Positions 48,385 to 64,000 of a DNA stretch of 64,000 bases are shown here, in pieces (position 1 is the first letter of the stretch; the number at the start of each line of letters is the position of its first letter). Origin of the DNA: Vibrio tetraodonis. Lineage in GTDB: Bacteria; Pseudomonadota; Gammaproteobacteria; Enterobacterales; Vibrionaceae. The stretch lies in NCBI RefSeq assembly GCF_003350295.1, contig NZ_QLYY01000016.1, forward strand, positions 62,001 through 126,000. The letters run 5' to 3'. Below the pieces are notes generated by a model. The model had not been told where the DNA came from and ran no database searches. It saw only the letters and a program-made list of their open reading frames with translations. The translations under genes and the position numbers were made by a program.

Positions 48385-48846
48385 CTATTGAATCAACCAA
48401 GTGGTCTCAGCTTGATTGTTATGATTTAGTGTGTAAACCAGAGGGCTGGTGTTAGGCTCCATAACATTGACTACAGCAATTAATGACTCGCAATGATTGG
48501 GGACGCGGAGTTGGTAACTCCCTGCTCCTGATTGAAGTGCTGCTTTAAGCAGGCAATTATCATAGTTAATTGATTCGATACCACCACCCGAATTGTCACA
48601 TACCGATATGTATACTTGAGAAGTCGCTAGGTGCGGTAGAGACACATCAATATCAACCTCATACACTGACGTTAAACTGTTGTTAGGGTCGATTTTGATA
48701 TCTGCTAAGCGAGTTGCACTCTCTACTGTACTGCTGGGTGATGAACTTGCAGTGGAGCCTCCTTCGCCACCACCGCCTCCACCACATGCTGAGATAGTCA
48801 TTAGCATCGCAAGTCCTAGTAGGGATTTTATGTGTACGTTATGCAT
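48385..48846 (-). CDS. Small secreted lipoprotein, partner of the LruC protein
   Basis: This 153-residue protein has a lipoprotein signal ending in the lipobox ISA-Cys (Cys21). A run of glycines (GGGGGGEGG) and a Ser/Thr-rich linker follow, then a beta-type domain of about 110 residues with four further cysteines that could form disulfides. I do not recognise the domain. It follows the LruC gene by 13 bases on the same strand. The two are probably co-expressed at the cell surface. Confidence 0.7.
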   Translation of the reverse strand: MHNVHIKSLLGLAMLMTISACGGGGGGEGGSTASSSPSSTVESATRLADIKIDPNNSLTSVYEVDIDVSLPHLATSQVYISVCDNSGGGIESINYDNCLLKAALQSGAGSYQLRVPNHCESLIAVVNVMEPNTSPLVYTLNHNNQAETTWLIQ

Positions 48847-48859
48847 AATCCTATCTCCT

Positions 48860-50998
48860 TTAATCTATAAATATTTTGTTATTTTGAAAGTTTTCATACC
48901 AAGTTGGCTCTGTGCGCCCACTGGTATCTTGAGCATAATCATCAAACTTATCATACGCCTCGAGTATGTTGACCCTTTCATAAGGGTGCTTCCATGTAAT
49001 TGGTATTTCTATGGCCCATGGAAGTCCATTCGCATCATGGTAGTGAGTATCGCCGCTTGATGTGTCTGTACCATATGACTTGTAGCGAGTGTCAAATTTG
49101 CTGGTTGGTGCTTGGTTTTTAAGATGGATTTCTAAACCTCGTCCAGGGTAGCCTCCTGACACTTGATAGCCAATATCGCCGTAGTAGTGCCCGGGGGCTG
49201 CGAAGATGAATGGGTCATAGGGGAAGTTCGGCATGGTGGAGGTATCAACCGCGTTGCTAAAGGAGAAAGTCAGGACCCAACTTGGTCTGTATGCTGTACC
49301 ACAGTTTTCTTGGGTTCTAAACATAGTGCAGGCTTCGGCTTCGCCGGATTCAACGATGTCTTTGAGATCATCTTGAATGATAAAAACGGCATCTATAGTA
49401 TCTGTTTCCAGTACAGTGCCTGATTTGAGCTGGTTATTGACATACAGTTGTACAGAGTCGGACTTAATGTCTTCTTTTGCTACGTTGGGGAGGCGAATTG
49501 CGAACCCTGAGTGATTATCCCCGCCAAGTGCAGCGAGTTTACCCTCTATTTTCATTCTTATGACTTGGTCGTTGAGTTGATATTCTGTGTATTTCACATT
49601 CATCAGCACATCGTTCATATCATAGTCGCCGCTTTTGGGATATTGGTCTTCATAGGCAAAGGAAGTATACCCACCTCCACTAGGATATAGCTCAGTCACG
49701 ACTCCGCTTTCTGTAATATCTACTTGGTAATCTTCTACTTCACCAGCTGGTACACCACCTGTTGGCCCTATACCAGATGTATTTGAGATTCGGAATCTAG
49801 CCCAAGTATCACCAGCTTCTGCCCAAGTTGGGACAGAGAAGAAGATATCACCAGTTGTATCTGCCATTGACTGATCGCTTATGATCTTCTCGCTTGACTC
49901 AAATACGCCATCACGGTCAAAGTCAATCCATGCATTCAACACTGAGTCATCGTTGGTTCCAGATGCGGTGGCTATAATTTTACTTGTTTGGCCTACCTGA
50001 ATAGGGACTGGGAACTGAATACCATCATCGTCATCGATACCATCTGAAGAATCATCACTAAGTGGGTATGGGCTTCCATCTGTTTCGCCATCGATAACCG
50101 AACCCAATTTTAGGTCTGACATACCGTGTCGAGCGCCTGATTCGGCGAATGTTGTTTGATAGGAGTCTGGTGCGTCACCAAAGTCCGTATATTCTGTTGG
50201 CTCTACAGGTGCAAGAGCACAACGTGCACCATCATTTGAGCTGCTCGATGGGCCATAAGTAAAAAACTCTGCTGAAGAACTTGTCCCGTTGATGCTCACT
50301 TTAAAGACATAACCATTACTGTTGTTACTCGCATAGAAGTTACCATCTACATCAAAGTAAACAGCACCAAAGGTAAGTTTGTATCCGAGCGCATTCTTAT
50401 CGAGTAGTTGGTTTAGTCTTGTTGCTGTGCCTGAGTTAACGTCGATCTCCCAAAGATAACCATTTGCGTCGATCGAATAAGCTAAGGCGTTGTCAGGGTG
50501 AAAGGCTAAGTCATAGATAGCTGGATTACCGAATCGACTGGGAGGAGAAGAGAGCTCCATCACTAGCGTATCTAAATCTATTCGGTATAAACCATAGTTT
50601 GGTCTGTATCCGTACCACGCATTTTCATCTAAGGAGACGTCTCCGACATAAATAGAGCCAGGCGCGCCTGAGGGCTTTGTCACATCTAGCAGTGTTTTGG
50701 TAAAGGTTGAATCTATACGCGATAGTGAAGAGTTCCCATAATCCCAACCGTAAATAAAATCATCATGTTTGCTATAACCGACTCCGTTGAGCTTTGCTGT
50801 TCCAAGATTAGAGTCTAGGGTGACATAACTACCAACATCAATGCTAACTCCATAAGAGACCGGTGTACCTGCTGGGTTTTGGAATAAAAACGCTTGAGTA
50901 GGGCACGAAGTAAAAGGCGTTTCCGCCGAAGCATATTTTGCGTGACTCGCCATTATTGCAAGTAATGGGAGGTAAAGTGCCACTGGTTTTATTTTCAT
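48860..50998 (-). CDS. Secreted LruC-domain protein with GEVED repeat
   Basis: This 712-residue secreted protein starts from the ATG at 50998, preceded by GAGG. An upstream start at 51043 lacks a signal. A signal peptide ends ASA-E at 25. An N-terminal beta-propeller-like region (about 30-260, repeated YGWDYG / YGLYRID-type strands) is followed by a GEVED domain (about 335-423: WIDFDRDGVFESSEKI ... GEVEDYQVDI). The LruC domain (about 440-700) has the calcium-type motif DYDMNDVLMNVKY. LruC proteins are surface or extracellular and of unsettled role. A four-residue acidic run (DDDD) is present near 310. Confidence 0.82.
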   Translation of the reverse strand: MKIKPVALYLPLLAIMASHAKYASAETPFTSCPTQAFLFQNPAGTPVSYGVSIDVGSYVTLDSNLGTAKLNGVGYSKHDDFIYGWDYGNSSLSRIDSTFTKTLLDVTKPSGAPGSIYVGDVSLDENAWYGYRPNYGLYRIDLDTLVMELSSPPSRFGNPAIYDLAFHPDNALAYSIDANGYLWEIDVNSGTATRLNQLLDKNALGYKLTFGAVYFDVDGNFYASNNSNGYVFKVSINGTSSSAEFFTYGPSSSSNDGARCALAPVEPTEYTDFGDAPDSYQTTFAESGARHGMSDLKLGSVIDGETDGSPYPLSDDSSDGIDDDDGIQFPVPIQVGQTSKIIATASGTNDDSVLNAWIDFDRDGVFESSEKIISDQSMADTTGDIFFSVPTWAEAGDTWARFRISNTSGIGPTGGVPAGEVEDYQVDITESGVVTELYPSGGGYTSFAYEDQYPKSGDYDMNDVLMNVKYTEYQLNDQVIRMKIEGKLAALGGDNHSGFAIRLPNVAKEDIKSDSVQLYVNNQLKSGTVLETDTIDAVFIIQDDLKDIVESGEAEACTMFRTQENCGTAYRPSWVLTFSFSNAVDTSTMPNFPYDPFIFAAPGHYYGDIGYQVSGGYPGRGLEIHLKNQAPTSKFDTRYKSYGTDTSSGDTHYHDANGLPWAIEIPITWKHPYERVNILEAYDKFDDYAQDTSGRTEPTWYENFQNNKIFID

Positions 50999-51153
50999 GA
51001 TGATGCCTCGATAATCTGACTGAATATATGCTTGGTTGCACACTGCGTGCCATAATATGAGGCCCTGATATTGCTAGGGTTTGCGTTGAAATTCTCAATG
51101 TGAGAAGCTTGCCATTCTTTTTGAGAAGCAAACTGATTAGGCATGAGAGTACA

Positions 51154-51417
51154 ATGATTATTGAATTTGAAGAGCAGCTACTAGAGTTGATTGATACACG
51201 AATTTCCACTGCTTCCGATGATGAATTATTCGCTGGGGGGTACTTGCGAGGGCACATATCTCTGTCTGCCGCAGCGTGCGAAGAAGAAGGCATTAATGAT
51301 GTGGAAGAACTGAAACTGCGTATACAGGCCAGTTTGGATGATGCACGTTCAGAACTCACCCCAGCGGATAGAACTATTGTTAATGATCTTTGGCTAGAGT
51401 TGGCAAATCAAGCATAG
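51154..51417 (+). CDS. YfcL family protein
   Basis: This 87-residue, mostly helical, acidic protein carries the YfcL core LLELIDTRISTASDDELFAGGYLRGH and ends TIVNDLWLELANQA, read here in part. The function is unknown. I chose the ATG at 51154. A GTG-type start at 51100 would add 18 residues not seen in the family. It is divergent from the LruC gene. In E. coli yfcL lies beside mnmC and epmC, so the LruC pair looks inserted into this order. Confidence 0.85.
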   Translation: MIIEFEEQLLELIDTRISTASDDELFAGGYLRGHISLSAAACEEEGINDVEELKLRIQASLDDARSELTPADRTIVNDLWLELANQA

Positions 51418-51548
51418 TCTAGAGTTAACAACATCTTTTTGACTGTTCGAAATTTTCGAATGTCCTGTTGTGTTTTTTGTTCTTGTTAGACCTAGCATTT
51501 ACCGATATTCTCTTGTTTGCATAATCAGTTATCACAAGGAGTTTGTTC

Positions 51549-52079
51549 ATGAACATTGTTGCTTTTGGAGCGTCAACCAGCTCGACTTCCATTAATAAGA
51601 CACTGGCTGGCTATGCTGCTAGCCTAGTTTCAGGTGCTGAAGTTAAGGTGTTAAACCTGAACGACTACGATGTGCCTTTGTTTAGTGAAGACAAAGAGAA
51701 AGAGATTGGCCAAGCGAGCGGCGCGAAAGAGTTTCTATCTGATATTGCTCAAGCTGACGCACTCGTTATTTCTTTTGCCGAGCATAATGGATCCTACGCT
51801 GCTGCATACAAAAACTTGTTTGATTGGGCCACGCGCATCGAGAGAAATGTGTTTGCCGATAAGCCTGCATTATATCTCGCTACCTCTCCAGGTCCTGGGG
51901 GCGCTGCAAGTGTGTTAGCCGCAGCGACAGCATCAGCACCATATTTTGGGGCAAAAGTTAAAGCATCGCTATCTATTCCAAGCTTTTACGATAACTTTGA
52001 TATGGAATCAGGCAAGTTGACTAATTTATCGTTGAGCTCTCAATTAGAGTCTGCAATTAATAAGCTAAATTTGGACTAG
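51549..52079 (+). CDS. NADPH-dependent FMN reductase family protein
   Basis: This 176-residue flavodoxin-like protein has the phosphate-binding loop GASTSSTSINKTLAGYAASL near the N-terminus. ALVISFAEHNGSYAAAYKNLFDW contacts the isoalloxazine (read here in part), and later comes SPGPGGAASVL. It likely reduces quinones or other acceptors with NAD(P)H. AAGGAG precedes the ATG. The in-frame TTG at 51543 is less likely. Confidence 0.9.
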   Translation: MNIVAFGASTSSTSINKTLAGYAASLVSGAEVKVLNLNDYDVPLFSEDKEKEIGQASGAKEFLSDIAQADALVISFAEHNGSYAAAYKNLFDWATRIERNVFADKPALYLATSPGPGGAASVLAAATASAPYFGAKVKASLSIPSFYDNFDMESGKLTNLSLSSQLESAINKLNLD

Positions 52080-52176
52080 CAGCCTTACTACGATTTCTCT
52101 CGTTTTAACCTAAGGCCATCCTCGCTGGGGCTGAATCCCCCCAGCTGATTTGCCTCACTTTTATTATTGAGCGCGA

Positions 52177-54195
52177 TCATCCTTCACTAATTGACTTGCC
52201 TTTTCTTAGTTTTCGTACCCACATTCGGCTTGGATGCAGTTCTTCTAATACGTCAATGGGTAAAGGAAGAGGATCGCCACAAATTTGTGATGCGAGTGTT
52301 TCTGCGAGCAAAGGAGAAGAAGTTAATCCGCGAGATCCCAAACCTAACATGCAAAATAGGTTAGTATAGTGTGGAACTTCCTTAGCATCTTCCTCGGTAA
52401 CATGGGATAAATTGACATATTCTTGCTTTATCTGCTCTAAATCACCGACATTGCCAACAAAAGGCAGATGATCTCGGCTTACGCATCGGATGCCTTGGCG
52501 CGAAAGGTTTTCTGAAGTATCTACTTGGTTGGGCCAACTCTGGTTACTCACACACCTGATGAGTTTTTCACCATTGTCTTGCTGAGCGATAGGATCAAAT
52601 TGGTCGTCAATCTTGTTTCTGTCATAGCTTGCACCAATGCAGTGGTGACCATTGTTCACATTTACAGGGGTTAAATAGCCATCGTAACAAAGAACGGTCT
52701 TTAAGCGGCTTAACTTATGTGTTGTTGGAATATGACTAACTTGTCCCTTTACTTTGCCCAGAGGAATAGACTTTGTTTGTTTAAGTTTGTCGAATAGATG
52801 GCCGTTAGCGACAATAACGGTATCATGAACAAAAGCGTTATTATGAGTCTTTAGAGTCCAGCTAAAACCGTTATCATTAAGAATGATATCGGTGATTTTT
52901 GAATTAAAGTGTGCTTCAAATAATGCCTGCTGTGAGAGCTCATCAATAAGTCCTTGTGTCAGTTGCGCAGGACATAACCAACCTCCGAGCGAGTAGTGGA
53001 CACTGTCAACATCAACATCTAATCCAATTTTTTGATTGCTTTGAACAGCATCGAGCCTTTTAACAAGCTCAGGGCTGAAATTGGCATTCAACATACGCTC
53101 TAGTTTGGCCCGTGACTTTTCATCCCACATCAACTGGGTGACACCGCACCAATCGTGATCAAAGGAAACAGAGGTAGCCACTTGCTGAAAAAATTGACGA
53201 GCGAATAAAAATGCAGGGGCAAATACTCGTGAAACGCCAGTGTGTGACCCATTAAGTAAAGGATATACCGCACCTTGGCGGTTGCCTGAAGCGCCTTGTG
53301 CTGGTTCTGAATCTTGGCAATATAAGGTCACTTGTTTCCCTCTACGAATGAGTGCCTTTGCCAATGTGGCACTGGCTACTCCTCCACCAATAATGGCAAT
53401 GGATTCTGCAGAGCTGCTTTGGTGGCGCTGAAACCAAGGTTTGTAGTTCGTGTGTAATTTTCTCTGTTCTAGATGGCCCGTTATCATTTCTCGCTTAGTG
53501 CCAAACCCTTTGACTTTTTTCATGGTAAAGCCAGCTTCTATCAATCCTCGCCTTACAAAGCCTGCAGCGGTAAATGTGGCGCATGTGCAATCTATCTTGG
53601 CTAACCTTGCCATTCCATCAAAAAGGGTCTGGCTCCACATATCAGGGTTTTTGCTCGGAGCAAAGCCATCTAAAAACCACGCGTCAACTATTCCATTTCT
53701 TTCAACAGGGACTTTAGGTAAGCAATCTTTTATGTCTCCAAACCATAGATCAAGCGTAATTGCACCATCAGCAAGGACAATACGATGGCACTCAGGGACT
53801 GCGGTTGGGTAATGTGATTGTAGCTCCTGTGCATATTGAGCTAATTCTGGCCAAGCTTGGTGTGCCTTGACTAGGTCTTTTAGACTCAATGGGTATTTCT
53901 CAAAGCTCACAAAATGCATTTCTTTTAGTGGCGCATTTGGGTTTTGACTTCTAAATTTTTCAAACCACTGCCAAACGGCAAGGAAGTTAAGACCTGTACC
54001 AAAGCCTGTTTCTCCAATAACAAATCGACGTTGGTCATAATCTTGCCATCTTTGAGGTAGATTATTTTGTAGCAGAAATACGTAGCGGGTCTCTTCAAGA
54101 CCATTAACATTAGAGAAATAGACATCATCAAACGTGTCTGACACAGGGGTACCTGAGTCGTTCCAGTCCAATTTAGCATTGGTAATCGAGGTCAT
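52177..54195 (-). CDS. mnmC: MnmC, bifunctional tRNA mnm5(s2)U34 enzyme
   Basis: MnmC completes 5-methylaminomethyl-2-thiouridine at tRNA position 34. The N-terminal methyltransferase half (MnmD, about 1-245) has [15 protein letters not shown] and [17 protein letters not shown]. The C-terminal FAD oxidase half begins with the Rossmann motif [17 protein letters not shown] and ends [20 protein letters not shown] chose the ATG at 54195 (672 residues), which gives the family start just before [19 protein letters not shown]. An ATG at 54291 would add 32 unrelated residues. Neither has a clear ribosome site. It is divergent from fabB. Confidence 0.95.
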   Translation of the reverse strand: MTSITNAKLDWNDSGTPVSDTFDDVYFSNVNGLEETRYVFLLQNNLPQRWQDYDQRRFVIGETGFGTGLNFLAVWQWFEKFRSQNPNAPLKEMHFVSFEKYPLSLKDLVKAHQAWPELAQYAQELQSHYPTAVPECHRIVLADGAITLDLWFGDIKDCLPKVPVERNGIVDAWFLDGFAPSKNPDMWSQTLFDGMARLAKIDCTCATFTAAGFVRRGLIEAGFTMKKVKGFGTKREMITGHLEQRKLHTNYKPWFQRHQSSSAESIAIIGGGVASATLAKALIRRGKQVTLYCQDSEPAQGASGNRQGAVYPLLNGSHTGVSRVFAPAFLFARQFFQQVATSVSFDHDWCGVTQLMWDEKSRAKLERMLNANFSPELVKRLDAVQSNQKIGLDVDVDSVHYSLGGWLCPAQLTQGLIDELSQQALFEAHFNSKITDIILNDNGFSWTLKTHNNAFVHDTVIVANGHLFDKLKQTKSIPLGKVKGQVSHIPTTHKLSRLKTVLCYDGYLTPVNVNNGHHCIGASYDRNKIDDQFDPIAQQDNGEKLIRCVSNQSWPNQVDTSENLSRQGIRCVSRDHLPFVGNVGDLEQIKQEYVNLSHVTEEDAKEVPHYTNLFCMLGLGSRGLTSSPLLAETLASQICGDPLPLPIDVLEELHPSRMWVRKLRKGKSISEG

Positions 54196-54323
54196 AATCT
54201 GTGAATTTTTGTGATGTAGACAATAAACTTGTTGCGATTGTACGGTTTTCAGGGAAAGCTGACCACTTTTAACAGGCAACTTAGTTATCATCTAGCTGAT
54301 TTTTGAATTATAGGAATGTCATA

Positions 54324-55535
54324 ATGAAACGAGTCGTAATCACCGGTATGGGTATTGTTTCAAGTATCGGTAACAACGTCGAAGAAGTTTTAGCGTCTCT
54401 TAAAGCAGGTAAATCTGGTATCACTGCCTCTGAGCAGTTTAAAGAACAAGGTCTACGTTCACAAGTTTGGGGTGACTTAAAAATCAATCCTGCTGAGTAC
54501 ATCGACCGTAAACAGATGCGCTTTATGGGTGATGCGGCTGCATATGCATACCTATCAATGCAGCAAGCGATAGAAGACGCAGGCTTAACTGATGAACAAG
54601 TCTCTAACGATCGGACGGGTATCGTAGCCGGTTCTGGTGGTGCTTCTGCATTGAACCAAGCTTTAGCGGTTGACACTATGAGAGCTAAAGGTGTTAAGCG
54701 TGTTGGACCTTATATGGTGCCACGTACCATGTCATCTACTGTGTCTGCTTGTCTTGCCACTCCGTTTAAAATTCGCGGGGTTAACTACTCGATGAGTTCT
54801 GCTTGTGCAACCTCTGCACATTGTATTGGACATGCGATGGAACTTATCCAGCTTGGTAAGCAAGATATCGTTTTTGCTGGCGGTGGTGAAGAACTAGATT
54901 GGTCTCAAACCATGATGTTTGATGCTATGGGCGCTTTGTCGACTAAGTACAATGATACGCCAGAGAAAGCATCGCGTACTTATGATGCGGATCGAGATGG
55001 CTTCATCATCTCAGGTGGTGGCGGCATGTTGGTTGTCGAAGAGCTAGAACATGCACTGGCTCGTGGAGCGAAAATCTACGGTGAGATTGTCGGTTACGGG
55101 GCGACTTCGGATGGTTATGATATGGTTGCGCCTTCTGGTGAGGGAGCGGTTCGCTGTATGAAAATGGCGATGCAAGATGTTGAAACCATAGACTATGTCA
55201 ACACCCATGGTACTTCAACGCCTGTAGGTGATGTTAAAGAACTTGGTGCAATTCAAGAGTTGTTTGGTAATGATAGCCCTGCGATTTCTGCAACTAAGGC
55301 AATGACAGGTCATGCTTTAGGTGCTGCAGGTGTTCACGAAGCTATTTATTCAACTCTAATGTTAGATAATAACTTTATCTCACCGAGCATTAATATCGAG
55401 AACTTTGATGAAGCCGCGCAAGGTCTAGATATCGTGACGGAAACGCGTGAAACGGAGCTTACTACTGTTATGTCAAACAGCTTTGGCTTCGGTGGCACAA
55501 ACGCTACTTTGGTCATCAAAAAGTACCAAGCTTAA
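54324..55535 (+). CDS. fabB: FabB, 3-oxoacyl-ACP synthase I
   Basis: FabB condenses malonyl-ACP with acyl-ACP and is needed for unsaturated fatty acid synthesis. It has 403 residues from the ATG at 54324, with AGGA upstream. The catalytic triad is predicted as Cys161 ([12 protein letters not shown]), His295 ([11 protein letters not shown]) and His330 ([13 protein letters not shown]). The end [14 protein letters not shown] is typical. It is followed by a strong terminator. Confidence 0.97.
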   Translation: MKRVVITGMGIVSSIGNNVEEVLASLKAGKSGITASEQFKEQGLRSQVWGDLKINPAEYIDRKQMRFMGDAAAYAYLSMQQAIEDAGLTDEQVSNDRTGIVAGSGGASALNQALAVDTMRAKGVKRVGPYMVPRTMSSTVSACLATPFKIRGVNYSMSSACATSAHCIGHAMELIQLGKQDIVFAGGGEELDWSQTMMFDAMGALSTKYNDTPEKASRTYDADRDGFIISGGGGMLVVEELEHALARGAKIYGEIVGYGATSDGYDMVAPSGEGAVRCMKMAMQDVETIDYVNTHGTSTPVGDVKELGAIQELFGNDSPAISATKAMTGHALGAAGVHEAIYSTLMLDNNFISPSINIENFDEAAQGLDIVTETRETELTTVMSNSFGFGGTNATLVIKKYQA

Positions 55536-55570
55536 ATTATAAGTCAGCTGAGGCTGCATCTATTTTTTAG

Positions 55571-55600
55571 TGCCTAGCATTTGCTAGGCATTTTTCTTTT
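55571..55600 (+). terminator. Terminator of fabB
   Basis: The stem TGCCTAGC / GCTAGGCA with a 4-base loop is followed by ATTTTTCTTTTT. Confidence 0.88.
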
Positions 55601-55698
55601 TCAATAAACGGCGTTTGTTGTCATGATCACTAATGCTCGACACCAGTCGTGCTTTTCTGCACAATCGTATCAGTTTCTAATCGTAAACTTGTCAAGCC

Positions 55699-56835
55699 AT
55701 GAAAATCCTCATAGATGAAAATATGCCTTATGCTGAGCAATTGTTCAGTCAATTAGGAGAAGTTGTTTTAAAGCCGGGTCGTACATTGACTGCAGATGAT
55801 TTGATCGATGTTGATGCACTTATGATTCGTTCGGTCACTCAAATTAATCAGTCACTATTATCCAAGGCAAATAAGCTTCGATTTGTTGGCACTGCCACTG
55901 CGGGTATGGACCATGTCGACAAAGCCTTACTTGATGAAAAAGGTATTTTCTTTACTGCCGCTCCTGGATGTAACAAAGTTGGAGTCGCAGAGTATGTGGT
56001 GAGTGTCATTATGGTACTTGCCCAGCAGCACGGGTTTTCTATATTCGATAAAACGGTGGGAATTGTTGGGGCCGGTCAAGTGGGTAGCTACTTACAAAAA
56101 TGCCTCCAAGGGATAGGGGTTAAGGTACTTATCAATGATCCTCCTAAGGAGAAAGAAGGGGATTCCCGTGCATTTACGCCATTTGAGCCGTTAATTGAAC
56201 AAGCTGATATCATTACTGTCCATACACCCATAGTGCGTGATGGTGAAAACCCGACTTATCATCTGTTCGATAAGGATGTATTAGATAAACTCCGAGGCAA
56301 CCAAATTTTAATTAACGCTGCTCGGGGACCTGTGGTTGATAACACCGCGTTGAAAGCACGTTTGAGTAAACAAGACGGCTTTATTGCTGCTCTTGATGTA
56401 TTTGAGTTTGAGCCAGAGGTAGATATGGACCTACTACCTTTACTCGCATTTGCAACTCCTCATATTGCTGGATATGGACTCGAGGGTAAGGCTCGCGGCA
56501 CAACCATGATTTTTAATCGCTATTGTGAATTTTTGAATAACGATTTGCGTGCACATGAAAATAAGCTGTTGCCCAAAGCGCCTGTGCCTGAATTAGTTCT
56601 CGATCGGGAATGGAATGAAGCAGTTTTACATAATTTAACTCAACTTGTTTATGACGTGCGTAAGGATGATGCTCTATTTCGTCGTGAGATTGAGAACCAA
56701 GGGGCCTTTGATAAAATGCGGAAACACTATTGGAACCGGAGAGAATATAGTGCAGTAACGCTACGAGGCAGCATAGAAGCGAACCTTGGGCCACTAGCAG
56801 AACTAGGTTTTAAAATTGAGGTAAGAAATCAATGA
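55699..56835 (+). CDS. pdxB: PdxB, erythronate-4-phosphate dehydrogenase
   Basis: PdxB catalyses the second step of DXP-dependent pyridoxal phosphate synthesis. This 378-residue D-2-hydroxyacid dehydrogenase has the N-terminal [16 protein letters not shown] and the NAD motif [14 protein letters not shown]. The later [14 protein letters not shown] and [15 protein letters not shown] carry the catalytic Arg/His residues. A PdxB-specific C-terminal dimerisation domain lies at about 285-378. Its stop overlaps the asd start (ATGA). Confidence 0.96.
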   Translation: MKILIDENMPYAEQLFSQLGEVVLKPGRTLTADDLIDVDALMIRSVTQINQSLLSKANKLRFVGTATAGMDHVDKALLDEKGIFFTAAPGCNKVGVAEYVVSVIMVLAQQHGFSIFDKTVGIVGAGQVGSYLQKCLQGIGVKVLINDPPKEKEGDSRAFTPFEPLIEQADIITVHTPIVRDGENPTYHLFDKDVLDKLRGNQILINAARGPVVDNTALKARLSKQDGFIAALDVFEFEPEVDMDLLPLLAFATPHIAGYGLEGKARGTTMIFNRYCEFLNNDLRAHENKLLPKAPVPELVLDREWNEAVLHNLTQLVYDVRKDDALFRREIENQGAFDKMRKHYWNRREYSAVTLRGSIEANLGPLAELGFKIEVRNQ

Positions 56836-57845
56836 GCCAAAAATATAACGTTGCCATTCTCGGCGCTACTGGTGCAGTAGGTGAAACCATTTTGGAAGTA
56901 CTCCAAGAGCGTAAATTTCCTGTTGGTGATATTTTTCTTTTAGCAAGTGAGCGCAGTGAAGGTAAAACTTATCGTTTTAACGGTAAAACAGTACAAGTTG
57001 AAAATGTAGAAAACTTCGACTGGTCTCAAGCTCATATTGGTTTATTCTCCGCAGGTGGAGAACTATCTGCAAAGTGGGCGCCGATTGCAGCAGATGAAGG
57101 TGTGATTGTTATAGATAATACATCTAATTTTCGCTACGACTATGATATCCCTTTAGTAGTACCTGAAGTGAACCCAGAGGCGATTGCGGAGTTTCGTAAT
57201 CGTAATATTATTGCCAACCCAAATTGTTCTACGATTCAAATGCTCGTTGCTCTGAAGCCGATCCAAGATGCGGTTGGTATAGAGCGCATCAACGTATCTA
57301 CATACCAATCCGTTTCTGGTGCCGGTAAATCAGGAGTCGACGAACTTGCTGGTCAAACGGCAAAGCTTCTCAATGGGATGCCAGCGGAAAATGAACAATT
57401 TTCTCAACAGATAGCTTTTAACTGCCTTCCTCAAATCGATAAGTTTATGGATAACGGCTACACCAAAGAAGAAATGAAAATGGTGTGGGAAACGCAAAAG
57501 ATTTTCAACGACTCAACAATAATGGTAAATCCTACTTGTGTTCGTGTACCTGTATTTTATGGGCATGCGGAAGCGGTTCATATCGAAACTCGTTCTCCAA
57601 TTGATGCCCAGGAAGTTGTTGGCTTACTGGAACAAACAGAAGGTATTGAAGTATTTCACGGTGAAGATTTTCCTACCCAAGTGCGAGATGGCGGAGGCAA
57701 AGACCATGTCATGGTTGGTCGGATTCGCAATGACATTAGTCATCATAGTGGGATTAATCTTTGGGTGGTTGCTGATAATGTACGTAAAGGTGCCGCCACC
57801 AACGCAGTCCAGATTGCCGAAGTATTAATTCGGGATTATTACTAA
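56832..57845 (+). CDS. asd: Asd, aspartate-semialdehyde dehydrogenase
   Basis: Asd reduces aspartyl phosphate to the semialdehyde, the branch point to lysine/DAP, methionine and threonine. It has 337 residues. The NADP motif [14 protein letters not shown] is at about 8-21. The catalytic Cys132 lies in [27 protein letters not shown] and the substrate-binding ETQKIFND are also present. The intact cysteine argues against the inactive Usg-type paralogue that holds this position after pdxB in E. coli. Coupled to pdxB by a 4-base overlap. Confidence 0.93.
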   Translation: MSQKYNVAILGATGAVGETILEVLQERKFPVGDIFLLASERSEGKTYRFNGKTVQVENVENFDWSQAHIGLFSAGGELSAKWAPIAADEGVIVIDNTSNFRYDYDIPLVVPEVNPEAIAEFRNRNIIANPNCSTIQMLVALKPIQDAVGIERINVSTYQSVSGAGKSGVDELAGQTAKLLNGMPAENEQFSQQIAFNCLPQIDKFMDNGYTKEEMKMVWETQKIFNDSTIMVNPTCVRVPVFYGHAEAVHIETRSPIDAQEVVGLLEQTEGIEVFHGEDFPTQVRDGGGKDHVMVGRIRNDISHHSGINLWVVADNVRKGAATNAVQIAEVLIRDYY

Positions 57846-57892
57846 CTAGACTGTCTGTTGGGACTACTTTTACCCTAGACGTTTTCCATAGC

Positions 57893-57921
57893 AAAGCCTG
57901 ACGTTCGCGTGAGGCTTTTTT
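57893..57921 (+). terminator. Terminator of pdxB-asd
   Basis: AAAGCCTGACG and CGTGAGGCTTT pair with one mismatch around a TTCG tetraloop and run into T6. It lies 48 bases after asd. Confidence 0.85.
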
Positions 57922-58071
57922 AATCTAATTTCCAAATTTAGCGCGAGATTAATACGAATATGGCGCCAGCAACACATTTTTTAGCTATGCGTCTATAGTT
58001 TTAGCGTGTTTATCCGATATATTTAACAGATCATTACAGTAAAATTTATTGAGCACATAGCTGAGCCTTCT

Positions 58072-64000
<5,929 letters not shown>

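Noticed and set aside
54196..54291. Longer mnmC start at 54291
   Set aside because: It would add 32 residues with no similarity to MnmC proteins and has no better ribosome site than the ATG at 54195.

Overview
The window is a stretch of a Vibrio (Vibrionaceae) large chromosome. The evidence is the sodium-driven stator pair PomA/PomB, the polar-flagellum regulatory set FlrA/FlrB/FlrC with three flagellins, a flaG-fliD-flaI-fliS cluster, and a HubP/FimV-type polar hub protein, all at moderate, fairly AT-rich base composition. There is no integron, phage, insertion sequence, tRNA, rRNA or CRISPR array that I can see. Nearly everything is core genome on a conserved gene order.

Layout: (1) 1-3431, motor stator genes pomAB behind a sigma-28 promoter, then thiI. 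(2) 3432-9103, the GcvB small RNA divergent from gcvA, then a hydrolase, a DUF423 membrane protein and rlmM, with xni and ppnN on the opposite strand. (3) 9491-19159, mixed housekeeping: a TPR/degenerate-GGDEF membrane protein, syd with a Zn-ribbon protein, a tiny DUF2897 gene, a VanY-like peptidase, dapE, an ArsC-like protein, a winged-helix protein, DUF2956, DUF2919, a Dyp peroxidase and a YgfF-like SDR. (4) 19172-44114, one continuous flagellar region: three flagellins, each with its own sigma-28 promoter; flaG, fliD, flaI, fliS; the master regulator flrA; flrBC; and fliEFGHIJKLMNOPQR-flhB. Sigma-54 promoters of exact GG-N10-GC geometry lie before flrB, fliE and fliK. (5) 44134-57845, smrB, prmB, aroC, a TRIC-family membrane protein, epmC, a secreted LruC-domain protein with a partner lipoprotein, yfcL, an FMN reductase, mnmC, fabB, pdxB and asd. 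(6) 58072 to the window end, a giant hubP/fimV-type gene that runs off the edge.

The flagellar promoters form a readable hierarchy. FlrA with sigma-54 turns on flrBC and the basal-body/export operons. FlrC and FliA (sigma-28) then serve the late genes, including all three flagellins and pomAB. Many flagellar genes overlap by 1-14 bases, so they are probably translationally coupled.

The most unusual object is the hubP/fimV-type gene. Its visible part encodes about 1976 residues with no stop, and about two thirds of it is acidic. It carries at least three unrelated tandem repeat families (38, 39 and 35 residues) plus two Glu-Pro hexanucleotide tracts. Other points worth a look are the GcvB RNA, a membrane TPR protein ending in what looks like an inactivated GGDEF domain, an internal sigma-54 promoter before fliK, and the LruC/lipoprotein gene pair set among housekeeping genes. 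I found no convincing undescribed multi-gene system.
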